Shown: positions 37,091 to 50,416, numbered from the stretch's first letter. The stretch: 64,000 nucleotides of DNA from Pelodera strongyloides (GCA_036852015.1 JAANDG010000363.1:62001-126000); one strand, 5' to 3'. Notes: generated by a model not told the origin, from the sequence alone. Translations and numbers: made by a program.

Positions 37091-37437
37091 CTAGCCCGCG
37101 TGCGCAAAGTAGTAGTTTAATAAAGTGTGCCAAGTGAGGATTATGGAATAGGCACCGTTCAGATATTGAATTCGAGATTCTTGGCGGAAACCGGGGGATG
37201 AGCGAAGAAGGGACACTAGAAGAGCCCAATCTTTCAACTGAAGTGTGAAACATGATCCAGCCATCCGCCCGCACCATAAGTGGGATGTGCACACACCAGC
37301 AGTTCTTCTTCTTCGACCTTGTTTTTATTATTTAGAAAAAACGTTTCTAGACATGTTTGGAAACAGATCGCAACCAGACCAAACATCGCAGCGACACATC
37401 CCAGACGCACCACATTACGCAGCCTTATGCAAAACAT
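37091..37437 (-). CDS. Possible small single-pass membrane protein, two exons, 95 aa
   Basis: Exon 1 is 37437-37297 and exon 2 is 37237-37091, in phase across a short 59-base intron (CTG|gtgtgt, cacttcag|TTG). A gtgtaag lies directly before the ATG and could be a trans-splice acceptor. Residues 1-10 are basic (FCIRLRNVVR), then a hydrophobic run (LGCVAAMFGLVAICF) of type II anchor or signal kind, then an acidic KVEEEE stretch. Exon 2 has no recognised domain. A minus-strand AATAAA lies about 120 bases after the stop. It sits inside the long 5' region of the TWK gene. The structure is plausible, but no homology is seen and it could be chance. Confidence 0.35.
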
Positions 37438-38421
37438 CTTACACCGGTTTTTGCTCCTTAAATTTATGTTGCCACTAGTTTTTTTTAATAATGAAGAACG
37501 CGATGTGCTCTCATAGATGATTAGATTTTCCAAAGAAAATATGAATGGTTTTTCACATCTCATTCTCTCTGTCACTTTCTTTCATGTGTGTTCTCGTAAG
37601 TGGTGAGGGAGGTGTGTTGATTGATGGGTGAACTGAGTGAATGTCCTCATGCTTAATATCTGCTAAACAGCTTGGGGCCAGACGAAAACTGTAGCCAGGC
37701 ACTTTGCGATTTATATGATGGGACAAAAAAAAACTGTAAATTATTACCAGTTCATCATCAATTGCTGTCGACTTATTTGCAAAAGACAGATCCTGTAGAG
37801 CGCTTAAATTGGTAACGGGAACAACATTGCTACGTATTCTTGGGCTACGTATTTTTTACTGGTAATTTTAACTGGTAGTCAAGCAAGGTGTTTGAGATGA
37901 ATCCTTTAGCCCACTTGTCATACATGCAATCCCATAAATCCAAGCTGAAGCTTTATGAGGATCTTGACAAAAGTGTCTTTTTTGAGAGCCGTTTACAATA
38001 ATGGATTTTTAAAAAAGTAATGTCGCCTGGGCGGCAGCTGCAAACGATTTACAAGGAGAGAAGAGGTTATGTAATGTGGTGCGACATGTGACACGGAAAC
38101 GTATGTACCATGAGGTTACTTTAAGCTAACGGTCATATAATGTGAAAAGGAAATGACCAAAAATTGTTCGGACGACCATAAATCAAAGCTACATGCATGT
38201 CTTGCGTTTCAATCCCGTAATGGAAAAGTGCCTAACCATAAGACTGTTGCTGACACGCGTGGCATAATGTTAATTCTTGTATATTGATAAAAAGAATCAG
38301 ATGTTTGTTTGAAAACTAGAGCAGTGCAAAAAAAATACAACAAATTGTTAGTGGTGCTACCGACTTACCTGAATTGTAGACAATAATTTGCCGCGAAAAG
38401 GGTATATCAAAAAGAACCCAC

Positions 38422-38710
38422 CAATAAAGAGACTCTCTGGTCTACTTGCTGTGTTATGTCGGGAAACAGTCCTGGACGGAGGTTTACTGGGAGGTCTAGA
38501 TGGAGGCCTAGAAGGACTTCTCAAGTAGTATGCCGGTGGGATATATATCGTCGGTAGGATGTGAGCATCCTGCATCGGAGGTGCACCGAGAATAGACTGT
38601 CTGGCCTTTTCCTGTGAACTTGAAGATTCCTTTCTTCTGATCAAAGGAAGCGCTCCATGATGGGTTAATGTTAACCGCCTATATGAATAAGCAGCGGCTG
38701 TCGTACCCAT
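38422..38710 (-). CDS. Alternative first coding exon B of the TWK channel
   Basis: ATG at 38710 opens 96 codons. It begins MGTTAAAYSYRRL and holds Ser/Pro/Arg repeats (SPSRPPSRPPSKPPSR). It can end at ATTG|gtgggt (phase 1), which reads in frame into channel exon 2 at 36064, giving ...ESLFI-ENIGRVKWDEL. The start resembles that of exon F (MGSTAAS). A stronger-looking donor, TTCAG|gtaagt at about 38370, is in phase 0 and could instead join exon 3 at 35792. Transcript data would decide. Confidence 0.6.
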
Positions 38711-40030
38711 TATCGATTGATTTGTAGGCACTTACAGTTTCCGCAAATGTTCAAGTCAATAATGGGGAAAAAGAGCGACGGCCCGATGGCGCCTTATGAT
38801 TAGGCCAAGTCGTCACTTCAAACGGCTGCCACGGTGTGGTATATGCTCAGATGAAAGCATGCCAGAATAGACTCAAGGATTACTTGTATATCAACACGTG
38901 AGCTGCACTTGACAATACCAACAATATCAGCAATACTACGAGTTTGATTTACAAGGTATGTTTAAGATGTAATACAATGTGGTTGACCAGTCTAGAAGTA
39001 ATAGCTGATGTTGGTCAATTAATAGACGAGGTGCTAATTGTTAGGGTGAATTGCGGTGCACTGATCGGTCGTGTGGCGACAATTAACACAGGTAAAGGGA
39101 GAAAGAGAGGGATGGGTGGCAGCGGTTGACAAGCCATACTAAAACCAGGAGATCCAGCACTCCACACACAAAACCCCGGGGCGCCTTTACAGCGGAGATA
39201 GTGCCCGGAGAGAGTGTGTCGGATCAAGAGGCGCAGATAATGCTTGCATCACAGTGATTACTAAACAAAGGTGTCATCTGTCAGATATTCAAGTAAATGA
39301 CAGTTTTGGTCCTTTCATGACAAGGCGACTTGTTGCATATAGTGAATGATTAGCTTTGCCAGTGACGTGCTTTATGCTGATGACTGTGATAACAATACTA
39401 AAAAACTCTCAGCAAGAGCCTAAGGCCTGATCAAACGTATGTTCAATCAGAGTTTCTCTTGGTAACATGTTTTGTAGATAATCATATTCAAAACAAGGTT
39501 TAATAAACAAGTCTAGAACGTGTTTATTTGTAGATCAATTTATCTTGTGTCCGGAGGGGGGCGAACGCATGTTCTAACTCTCTCACCTTCTTTCTCACTC
39601 TCTTATTGAGCTCAATTCAACTGATTTTGTCGCAAAAAAATTTAGTGTTCTCTAAGAACAGCTGGTCGAAGTTTATACTCATACGTTTTTTTGGAACAAC
39701 AATGAAGTGATCGAGACTTTTCTTTTGACAAATTACTTGGCATAAAGGGCTGTCGTACGAATTCAATTTAAACTATTCTACATACACTAAGACGTGACAA
39801 ACTGTTAATTACTCTAAGGAATGTTTAAACGATAGAGGAACCTTGTTAAATATATATTGCTGGATAAAGATGAAACGATAAACACTTTTTTTACTATTCG
39901 GGTAGAGTTGCGTCTCTGAGGACAACGACTGCACATTATCGTATTGCTTTTGTTTACTACTATGTACTATCAAGAAACAATCGCCTTATAAATACAAGCC
40001 ACATCTTATATTGAATTCACAAAAACTTAC

Positions 40031-40172
40031 CCCTCCTCAAGTTGTCAGGTCTCAAAGTGGGGGGTCCAAAGGCTACCAAAGGTAGCAGAGCAGCGGATGT
40101 AGCTGTGGTTTGCTGATTGAACGGAAGGCTTGCATTCTGCTTGGCCCATTCAGAGAACATAGCATCCTTCAT
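40031..40172 (-). CDS. Alternative first coding exon C of the TWK channel
   Basis: ATG at 40172 opens 47 codons (MKDAMFSEWAKQ...PDNLRR) up to a consensus donor AGGG|gtaagt in phase 1. Joined to exon 2 this reads LRR-ENIGRVKWDEL, much like exon A (PIRR-ENIGRV). No transmembrane segment; it would change only the cytosolic N terminus. Confidence 0.6.
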
Positions 40173-41529
40173 ACATAATGCATAATAATAAACGGGTAAA
40201 AACTTAGAGAAAATGAAAACATAAAGGGCTAGATATCAAAAAATGCTCAATAACCTCAAATTCTCGCTTTATTATCTGAAGAGCTAAAGAAGCAGAGCGG
40301 AGACACTTTTTGAAGTGCTCATGAGAATGTATGCGGCTTTTGACAGATATTCTGACCCTGGTGCCTCCCAAGGGGCACACCACATGCGACACCATTATGT
40401 GCTTATAAGGACGCATCAGGTATGCAGGCTTCTACCGTAGGTGGAGGAACATTCAAAACAGAACTCCAGAATTTCATGAACGTGTTCATGAAATTAGCCC
40501 CTTTATTCAGTGCCTTGAATATTGCTACAAAACAGATACTACTCTAGTTTGCATTTTTTTACTGTAGGAAACAGCAAACAAGTATCTGGCTTGGTGTTTT
40601 CGCTGAAAATCTTCCGACACTTTATCTGTAACTTTTTAGTAGGTCGTTCTGTAATGGTTGTTGTACGAACCCACTAAATTTCAGGGCAATTCGGAAGTAA
40701 TTTCTCCACATTTGAGCAAAATCCACCACCAAGTGGAGAGTACTGAAAAGCGAATCCCCTGAATTTTGCATGTTTTGTCCTCTTCGGGTAATCTTGAAAA
40801 GAGATAACAAGGGAAGAATTGTGACATCCTTTCGGACATGCCTTTCTTAGACCATTTATCAACTTGTGGGACCCTTGGTCTGCCCGAAGTGGGACTTTAA
40901 CCAGGGCCCACAAAGGAACAATCATAAAAACAAGCAGTGAAAAACATTCACTGTCCACTTTAATTAGCAGTGTGTCAATATTCCGAGCAATTTTAAGCGA
41001 AATTTAGTTTTCCACCACACATATCACTGTAACGACAACACTCTTCATATAATGAAAAAGAATATAAATCATGTGCTAGAGTAGAGAGTATGTATTATGT
41101 ATCAAGTTAGCATAAGAAGTGAAGTCCTAACATTAACGAACGTAGAAAAAGGGCTATAGAACGCTTCAAACAGAACGATTTTGATCATTCGGAGAAAGCG
41201 AAGGGAAATGAGACTAGGAGTTTCGTGACACAATTCGAACGGATCACAATCCACTTATTCGCAGAAGAAATAGAATTCTTAGGAGAATTCAACTAGGGTT
41301 GCAAACTTGTCGCAATGGAAAATGAGAGGGGCTTATACGTAATAAGCACGTGGATGATAGGATAAACGTTTCCACTAAACTTTTTTTGAAGGAAATGGAC
41401 TTTAGCTTCTAAATTCGAATCTATTTTTACTTACCTATTTTTATCCGACCTGCCCAATTTTGATTGTGGGTAACATCGTGAAAATCCCTTAAAAATATTT
41501 TAAGAAAAAAAGAAAAGAAAGAAACTCAC

Positions 41530-41641
41530 TCTTCGCCTGTTCTGGCACAACAAGACTACTGTGCAAGATAGCATTTGTTATATAAAATAGTTCAGCTCGG
41601 CCCCGCGCACCGATTGTCGATTGAGCCAGTGAGAAATTCAT
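41530..41641 (-). CDS. Alternative first coding exon D of the TWK channel
   Basis: ATG at 41641 opens 37 codons (MNFSLAQSTIGARG...VVPEQAK) to the donor AAGA|gtgagt in phase 1, in frame with exon 2. The evidence is start, open frame, donor and phase only. Confidence 0.5.
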
Positions 41642-42130
41642 AGTTATTTAGAAATTATCTTCCACTTTTGAGATAAACTAATTCAAATTTCCATTCAGTG
41701 AAGTGGAATCATTAGTATATGGTAGCTATTCTATCCTATACCCGCAGTCAAGTGGCAGTTTTCATCGCAGAATATAGCAGTTTTTATACTGACATGCCGA
41801 AAAATGGGAGCAAATGATATTCAGAAGCTATTTGGAAGGTGCTCAATACATGTATCTTTGCCAGTTTTCTGAATTCGCCGCGCATAATGCGAGGGTGGGA
41901 TGGAATTTCCACCTTGCGTGAATACGATTTTTGCATCTACGCATTTGGTCGTCTAACAAACCAGTGAAACACTTTAAACAAATGTTCGTAGCTTGAGCTG
42001 TGGTCTTTAACACAATAGGCGTGTTAGGCAAGACCACAGCTTGATGTTTGTTAGTGCATTGAGTAATCACAAGGAATGGTAAGTATTATTATTCACCTCG
42101 TATCCTGGGCGCAAAGAACTAAACACTTAC

Positions 42131-42173
42131 GTTGCATGAGGAGATGTAGTAGGCTGTCAGTGGATGTGTTCAT
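42131..42173 (-). CDS. Alternative short first coding exon E of the TWK channel
   Basis: ATG at 42173 opens 14 codons (MNTSTDSLLHLLMQ) to a consensus donor CAAC|gtaagt in phase 1, in frame with exon 2. It is short, so chance is harder to rule out than for B, C and F. Confidence 0.4.
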
Positions 42174-45100
42174 TTGAGGATCGAATAATGGATACGCTGA
42201 GCCTTTGATCGAAATAGGTACTGTTTTTGGCAACAATAACTTCCCCGCATTGAATGGTGTTACATTCCGTCTTCAATGCTCCACCTATTGTAATTCACTA
42301 AAGTTTAATTTTAGATCAGGCGGATATAAAGGCTTACTGAAAATGTACGTCATACACGAAACGCTGGAAACACAAATCGATCGGTAAGTAAAACAGCCAA
42401 TTAACGTCAGTAACAAGAAACAAATCAAAGGGCACAAGAACTGAACGCTAGGAGTGGATGTCTCGTAATCGAACCACCGATATTTGTAAATGAACTTGCA
42501 TTATTTGCACAAGGAATTTTCGAATTGGCATTTTTTGGCCCACGCTTTTGTGTGCCGTAGAAGATGGGCTAGAGCTATCAAGTTCCTCCAGACTAAGGCG
42601 ACTCTTAATATGCAAAAACGAGGCAACGGAAAAAAAAAGATTTGGATTTTGGCACAAAAGAAGAACCTGAGAGGGAAGCCAATTGCCTACGATTTACATT
42701 TGCATACGATGCATACAAATATTCCACGAATTGGAATGTGAAGAAAATATGCACTCAAAGTAATTATATTTGTGCTTGTTGTTTGTATGTTTTTTTTTAT
42801 AAACCTCAGAAAAACTTTAACCATTGCAACACAAATTATGTTACTCTCTACTTTTGGACACGTCGCCCGTTGTTTTATATTGTAATTATTTCCACATTTG
42901 GTTTTGCCGCGGTGCTTTATGGAATACAGTTTCAAGACTTGCTTGTAAAAGATCTTGTAATATACCACTGGTGTATTTTGATGTGACTTAATCCCTTTGA
43001 TTTCTTGGTTCGCAAGTATTTCGGTTCTTCGTCTGGTGCATTCAGATGTAAACCGCTCTTTGCACTGACATGTGCACGCAATCCCAGCCAGATACTACTC
43101 TTGCATAGGAAATCAGTGTTTGACTGGATCCTCTCAAATATTTCCCCGTAATCGCTGCCCAATTTTAGATTTTTGACATATTGGGGACTTTTTGTAAATG
43201 ATTGAGCGACGTGACCCCAAGACGTGTAAAACTATTATAAATAGTTGTTATGTAGGCTGCTCTAGAATATTGTATTCACTCAATTTTCTTCTGTAGTTAG
43301 ATCCCAACGTGAAGTTTTTTCGTGAAGTTCATCTTAGGGTACCCCTATGGTTATGTGCTTTTCGGTATGTCTGATCAATAGACTGGATTATTAAAGTTTG
43401 GTCCGGGTTAATGCTTCATGTTGTGCACTTTTTGGTTAAAATCCGAATCTCATGGAATGACCCCGGCTACAACAATACTTTGCTATGAATCTTTCTTTTT
43501 TTCTAGATTAGCGAAGGAGGAATCCGGAAAAAAGAGGGAATTTGGAACCGAAAAAAAGTGCATTTGATGGGAAAATTGAGGGGGGTCCTGAGATTTGACG
43601 TGAGCTCAGAAGGCAAGCAGAAACACACACCCTTGGCGGCTTTCCAATTAGAAAGAATGCCAATAACGCTTTCTAAACACTAACTACTTCATATTTAAAG
43701 CACTTTTTAAACGTGACGGTTATAATATATAACTCAAACGAGTAGCCGACCACAAACAGAAAACTGAGCTGAAGCGTTGAAAACGAGTATGTGTCTAAGA
43801 GGCCGCAATAACAAAGGTATAAAGCTGCAAATATATGACCGTTTCATGTTCTAGGCGGATCGTAACACTTCACGCTTACATGTCAAAATATTATGTAGTC
43901 CGTTGCATTAACAAATTGGAAGTCACAGGAACCAGGCAGCCTTGGTGGCAAGCGTGGTCCAAAATTTACATCCGGGTTAGTTCCTTTGTTAACATTTCAT
44001 GTGTTTTCTGTACAACGAACAGATACAGAAGAGAAACCCTTGTTTGGATTCAAGGAAGCTGGCTTTTAAGATTTTCAGATTACAGTTTGACGTACTTATC
44101 GCTAATCAGGTTTATGCATGCCTTTCGACAGCATTTCTCGGTGGTATTTTTTTAATTGTCTGGCTCCTCGCACTGATAACTGGATGTTATTGAATATGTG
44201 GTGGTGCTTGTCTTCTGTCTCCCGCAGTGGATTGCGGGTGTCACCAGTCCCCGGGGATCCGACATTAGTTGCCCGAGATGCCCCTTTCGGTCGAGAAGGA
44301 CAACACATTAATTCCCTCTTACCATCCAACAAAACATCCCCAATTTATACACTCATTTAGCAAATCACTGCACCACATTAAGATACGGATTGACTGGATT
44401 TGATAGATAGCATTGGACAATGAGTCGCATATTTAAGGGTGGTACATGTATTTTCTGGTAGGCGAACTATGCAGCTCAGGCTACTAAGGATTGGAAACCA
44501 AGCAATATGTTACAACAGGTGAGTTATTCGGGTCATACCAGGGGTATTTTCAGAATCTTTACTAAGTTCGGTCTCGCAAATCCACAGTGCTCGTTGGGGG
44601 GGGGGGGAACTACAGGAGTTCCTTAAATAGTGTTGTCACCCATGGTTGCACGCGTGATGGTTCTTCCCACTTCTTTGCGTCAAATGATTGTATGAGTCCA
44701 AATGTTTTCAGGCGCCTCAGGTTCATATCTAGCGGAATATGAAATGACAGTTTTGCTACCTTACGGACATGATTCACGTCAAAGAAGCTATTATGCGCCA
44801 CCTGCTGGTCCTATGTTCTGAACAATGCAATAATCGCGGCAGAAATACATACTCAGCTTTCAGCAAGATGCATTTCTACTCTTTACATGTAAGACCAACA
44901 GCCTGCCCTTAGGTTCGACCCCATGAGTTTACATCCCAGTCACTGAGTGTGTTACGTGTTCTTAAGCATATAACTTCCTAATTCGCCTCTTCTAAGATCT
45001 CTGGAAGAATGTCTTTGTTACCCCAAAAGTGGCTGAGTTCGCCATCTTTTTGATGCGTGAAGCAGCAGTCAGACAAGCAGAAAGGAATTCGATTACACGT

Positions 45101-46542
45101 GTCACACACAGAATTGAGAGAAACAAAGACAGCGATTTCCCACTTTGGAGACACTTAGCTAGAAGCAGTGGAAAAAGGATAAGGATGGAATTATGCCGTT
45201 ATGGTCACTGGTAAAACCGAAATAATACAGTGTGCACCAATAATGAGTGAGGATCATACTTGCTGCGAGATTGTATTGCTGAAAGTACCGACATATCTTA
45301 TCCTTCATGCCTCCCAAGAATCGTTAGCTAAAAAAACATTAGTAAGAAATTCTCATAAAAGTGTCAAAGAATGTGAATTACCGTAGGAAATTGGCAGTGA
45401 ATGAAGAGCGCTTGTTTTTCCACCGCCTTTCTTTCATATGAGTTGAAAAGGTTCGCAGTGAACAGCATGTATTATTAAATGATAGCAAAAACGCATAGAA
45501 AGATCGCGTACATCAGCCAAGCTTCACGAGAAACAAGGCTGGAATTGCTTTTCTAAAAGGTTGTTCCTTGTTTTTGGGCTTTTCTGATCTACACTAGTTA
45601 CGTATCATATGTTAAAAATCTCTCACAACAAAACGCTATAAAAATATTGCACAAGGTTTTGAGGCGCTGGGGGCCAGTATGAAGTTTATGTGAAACTTCA
45701 TAGTGTCTGTAGAAAAAATACAATACATTAGTGACCTACAGTACATAAGTACTCTACGTATGTAAACACAATCTAAAATGAAAGGTGCGCGTAAGTCGAC
45801 GATTTGTATGGGAATAGGTGATTGTGGGTGGTCGCAATACACGTAGGTGTTTTTGCGATATGGCTTTCGTGGTAATAAATTCTGAATTGCTGTTATAAAC
45901 ATAACACCGTCAAGGTACTATATCATGCGGGTTTTTGTTTTGTTTTGCAGTGTTCGGAAATCTACTGAAACACAACAGGGTCTCACAGAGGGCATGGAAT
46001 ACACTTAACTAATTTTTTGTTAAATAATTCTGCAACTTTTGTTACGGTTCAGATTTAGGATGCCTACGAACTGCGTTTTTTTGCGGCAATTAACACAGAG
46101 ACTTCCAGAGTATCAAATAAAAGCTTAACTTTTTGCATGTCTCCATGTAATATTATTGATCTCTTAAGCTTACAAAAACTTTGGCTCCTACTACTTAGTG
46201 CTTACAACAGCATACAATAAATCGTTGATTTTAAAGGGGAAGGAAATAAAAAGGACGACAAAATAAGAAAACAAGCGATCTGAGGACAGATAAGACTAAA
46301 GGACATGGGATCAACATTAAGTGACAGCAATAGTAAACAAAAACTAAATCCAAAATATGAATATTTTATAGACCTCGTTACGATTTATAAGGATACGCCT
46401 TTTATTCAGGAACGTACCTTTATCCTAATACAAAATTTAGTCCTTCCTTTATAGACCTGTCCTCATCGGCGTACAGCATTTTTTTTTAAGAAACCTTGCA
46501 ATGGCATGGCAATTGCCCAAAAAATGTTAGATAATCACCCAC
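42174..46542. other. Long 5' intron or intergenic DNA of the TWK locus
   Basis: No gene is supported. The notable items are a G-run (ggggggggg at about 44596) and a GC-richer patch at about 44190-44330 that is open on both strands without a known product. If first exon F is real, this is intron. Confidence 0.4.
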
Positions 46543-46684
46543 CTCCATCTTCATTCCTCTCCCTGCTTTTCTTATCGGAAACAGAAGGATGTATTGACGG
46601 TGCCCTAATGAGCGGATGTATGGAGGGTGTCCGAATTAACTGTCCATAAGCATGGAACGTCGCCGAGGCGGCTGTCGATCCCAT
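46543..46684 (-). CDS. Alternative first coding exon F of the TWK channel
   Basis: ATG at 46684 opens 47 codons that start MGSTAASATFHAYGQL, with the tandem motif APSIHP/TPSIHP, ending GGAG|gtgggt in phase 1. Exon B starts alike and uses the same gtgggt donor. If it is real, the channel gene spans more than 15 kb. Confidence 0.55.
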
Positions 46685-49243
46685 AGGTTAGAATAAGAAA
46701 TGGAAACTAATCAATACGCCAGCTTCTATCGTTAGTCGATAACCAGTCGATTGAACAGCCTTGACATTCAATAAGGATCACTCAGTAACTTCGCAATACG
46801 GCTTCTGTGATGCGTCGCCTAATCACAGGCACAGACTGTAGTTCGCTTTAACACCGAGCCTTTTTCATTAAAATATAATATCCCCGAGCAGGATTGGATC
46901 AGACTTGGCTCGTTTTGTGTCCCTAATATGGAAAAGGACTTATGTACTGTAGTAGGGGGGTACTGTATGGTTGTCCGTAAATATAGAATCTTAGGCCTGA
47001 ATACCGTTGGATGTGGATTGCTGGGCGTGGTTTCCTGGTGAGGACACACCGCATCCAGACACATTCAATAGATAGATAATAAGTGAATTAGAAAATAGGC
47101 AGCTGAGACTCGAGTATTGAAAGCAAACCGCCTTTCGCAATGACCATCGAAATTCAGAAAGGGATATGTTTGGTAAGTAGATGGGCTCTTCAGGGAAATC
47201 CTCTCTATAATTGTAGTTTCCGGTTTTTAGCAAATAAACATTAATGCGTTTATTAGTTTATCAAATACTCGTTTCGGATTAACGGAAGTAAAGTCAAAGA
47301 ATAAATCTTATTGTATCAGTCCAAAATATGGCGGGCCGCTTCTGAAAAAAGTCAAGTGCTATGAATTTGAGAAGGGGCGGGCCCACGGGGAACAAGAGTG
47401 CGCAAGAATTAGCATGGCTCTCCGAGAAATTGCACCAAATTTAGTGACAAGATAAGAAAGCGGGTCAACTAATGGCTTAGCAATTAGTCACTTGAGTTAC
47501 CATTTCGCATGGTGAACTACCGTTCACAATACTGACAACGTTGTGTGCACAGTACACAATCCATATTCCACTGTTTTTCTTCCACCTCGGAGCCCACTAT
47601 TAAGTGGAAGAACGGAATTATACTATTACCAACATACGTAAATTCCGTTAGCTTCCGATGGTTTATATATTATGTTTTAGTCCGTGATCTATCCTCCATT
47701 GCAAAACACAAACGTGTTGAACGGCGCATCTAAACCTCTAAATTGGCCTCATAGATGTCCTTCATTCAACCCATGTTTTGATGTTCCAAAGCGCAACTAA
47801 TCCCAATAAGCTAATTCGTTTTTCGAAAATGTTTGTGATCCTCAAATTTGAGGTCAGCTGTAATTTGCGACATGTTGTTTGGAAAAACATGAATTGAATG
47901 CATGGCAAAGGATCACACTTGTCATAAGCAGGAACGCAACAACCAATTACTCACAACACATATTTTGGGTGCGAAGACGCGGGTTAATTAAGAGGAATTA
48001 GCTCTGGGCGAAAATAGAGCTCAAATTGGTTTAGCATTTGAAACATTTGGACACAGGTAGTTTCAAGTTCAGCCCACGTTTCTTATAATTTGTAAAAAAA
48101 TGAAATACTATAAAAGTATCCTACCGATTAAGTCTGAATCGTCCATATGGTGTAGAATACCGAGATAGTTTCTCTGATTTGGTAAGGAATATCAGATCAA
48201 ATATGTGGAGCACTGTGATATGTGAACCAATCGACTGAATTGGTCTCCGCCTTACTAGACCACATTTGCACTTAACAACTTAGTAATTATTGCCTCGTTT
48301 TCCATAGTCATTACGAATTATCACCACTGCTTTAGGTCTCTTCTTAATGCTCTTCTTTGTGATCTACTATTAGCCTCTCGCTCCGAGTTGAACCTTATTG
48401 CTCGTACAGTAGGATTCTTGGAGCGATGTATCCCGACAGAAAGTGCGATATTGTGTGTTCATTTGAATGTGAGACTATTCAGTTGTTTGTTTAGTATTTC
48501 CCATGCTTTTTTTGGTTGATCTTCTGATAGTTTCGTTAAATATGGTCAAAAATTCGTATTTACCCCACAATTTCTTATGGTCTTTTTTATTTGAGCTGAA
48601 CAAATATATCAATGAAAACACAGTAAAAGGTCTACCCTAATAAATCCATATAAATGAGATTATGCGAATAGGAATAGTATTCCATGGAAATGGCTGGGAA
48701 AGTCAGCAGGAGTAATGAAAACGACCGCTGAATGTATGGATCAATATGCATGTAGGTAGGATAAGTGCGGAGGAAAATTCTGACATGAGCAGCATATTTC
48801 AATAAACCATACCACGCGCGGTATTATACATACATTGAACAACGGTGATTGAATGAATGGATACCAATATTGAACACATTTGGTATGTGAGCGCAATGAA
48901 GAACTCGAGAATAATAATGAACCTTGACCAAGATACATACAAAACCAGCGATATGTATATGCATATGTCGCAAAACAAGCGACTGATCGGATGTCCTATG
49001 GATCGAAGTGGCCGACAAATGTAGGCGCCATTGAAACATGTGCACGTTTACGACAGTGGCCGACTTGCAAACTGACAAGATTCCAACTCTGTCCATCCCA
49101 TATAGCATCTGGACTACAAGATATATGCACTCAAATCGCGGAAAAAGTTCAGTCGTTGGATATGACAAAACGACACCAAACTGCACGTACCGTTATACCA
49201 AGCGGTTTTTAACATTAGAAATGTGAGTCCGAGAAAATACTGG
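46685..49243. other. Intergenic, no gene recognised
   Basis: AT-rich DNA. A stretch at about 48820-49215 stays open on both strands but gives no known domain and lies next to the large inverted repeat, so it may be repeat-derived. Confidence 0.35.
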
Positions 49244-50416
49244 GAGCGCGCAGCGTTAAAAGATCCTACCTGGAAATGAGCCTATTATGGGTAAATAAAG
49301 CATGGCAAAGGGTATTTGAATATATGTTCCGAAATCTCTATGGACTTCTGGAATTCAGAATATGAGCCCGAAGTTATAGCGTTGTGGCAATTTTGTTGCA
49401 ATTGGCGCCTTTTCTTGACAATTAAATCATCGGTATTGTGGTGTAGTGGATAGCTCTCCAGCTTGCGGTTATTGCGGCCAGGGTTCTATTCCCTTCAGCA
49501 ACTTTTTTTTGCAGTTTCATTTTTTTTTAAACTTATTATATTTCTATAGGGAAATTGTGTCCAACATGATTATTTTCGTTCAAAATCATTCAAAAGGGGC
49601 TGTCTTCACTGTCTGCATCTTCGTGCAAAATAATCATCTTTCTTTTTTTTTTGCCCATTTTCCACCAATAACCTTGTCAATCGCATACAAACATTTAGAA
49701 AAATAGGTGAATATGAAATTTACTTTAACCGAACAGTGAGAAACAACATTTGATACGAACACTAGCAGCAATGGAACTCTTCGATAAATGTGGCAAACAG
49801 AATTCATCATGAGATAGATGAGACAGACCGATAGCCATTGTGATGGTGCCATGAGCAATGTTCACTTTAGAGACACCTGCAACTTTTGTTCAGTTAAACA
49901 TATACGTGTCTATGATTTAGTGGATGTTTCTCACTGTTCGGTTAAAGTAAATTTCATATTCACCTATTTTTCTAAATGTTTGTATGCGATTGACAAGGCT
50001 ATTGGTGGAAAATGGGCAAAAAAAAGAAAGATGATTATTTTGCACGAAGATGCAGACAGTGAAGACAGCCCCTTTTGAATGATTTTGAACGAAAATAATC
50101 ATGTTGGATACACTTTCCCTATAGAAATATAATGTAAAAAAAACTGCAAAAAAAAGTTGCTGAAGGGAATAGAACCCTGGCCGCAATAACCGCAAGCTGG
50201 AGAGCTATCCACTACACCACAATACCGATGATTTAATTGTCAAGAAAAGGCGCCAATTTCAACAAAATTGCCACAACGCTATAACTTCGGGGCTCATATT
50301 CTGAATTCCAGAAGTCCATAGAGATTTCGGAACATATATTCAAATACCCTTTGCCATGCTTTATTTACCCATAATAGGCTCATTTCCAGGTAGGATATTT
50401 TAACGCTGCGCGCTCC
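49244..50416. repeat. Large inverted repeat (about 500-bp arms, 180-bp spacer) carrying a tRNA-like segment in each arm
   Basis: The left arm runs from about 49244 (ggagcgcgcagcgttaaaa) to 49745, and the right arm from about 49926 to 50416 (taacgctgcgcgctcc). They are near-identical inverted copies with only scattered differences, so the copies are young or being homogenised. Each arm holds a tRNA-like segment, at 49432-49500 (plus) and 50227-50159 (minus): an A-box-like GTGTAGTGGATAGC and a B-box-like GGTTCTATTCCC, as in RNA polymerase III promoters. It could be a foldback transposon or two head-to-head tRNA-derived SINEs. The arms also encode mirrored short frames (VSHCSVKVNF...), which I take as shadows. 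Confidence 0.75.

Noticed and set aside
42315..42384. Plus-strand exon-like piece (ttttag|ATCAGG ... GATCG|gtaagt)
   Set aside because: It is isolated, with no partner exons on the plus strand nearby. It is probably chance.
44102..44360. Overlapping open frames on both strands in a GC-richer patch
   Set aside because: Neither has a known domain or splice context. It is more likely repeat-derived, and only noted in the interval description.
46444..46480. Further possible TWK first exon starting at about 46480
   Set aside because: Its frame stops before the gtacgt donor and its inner donor is in the wrong phase.
49634..50195. Mirrored short proteins (VSHCSVKVNF...) on both strands
   Set aside because: They are the two arms of the inverted repeat read in opposite directions, not separate genes.
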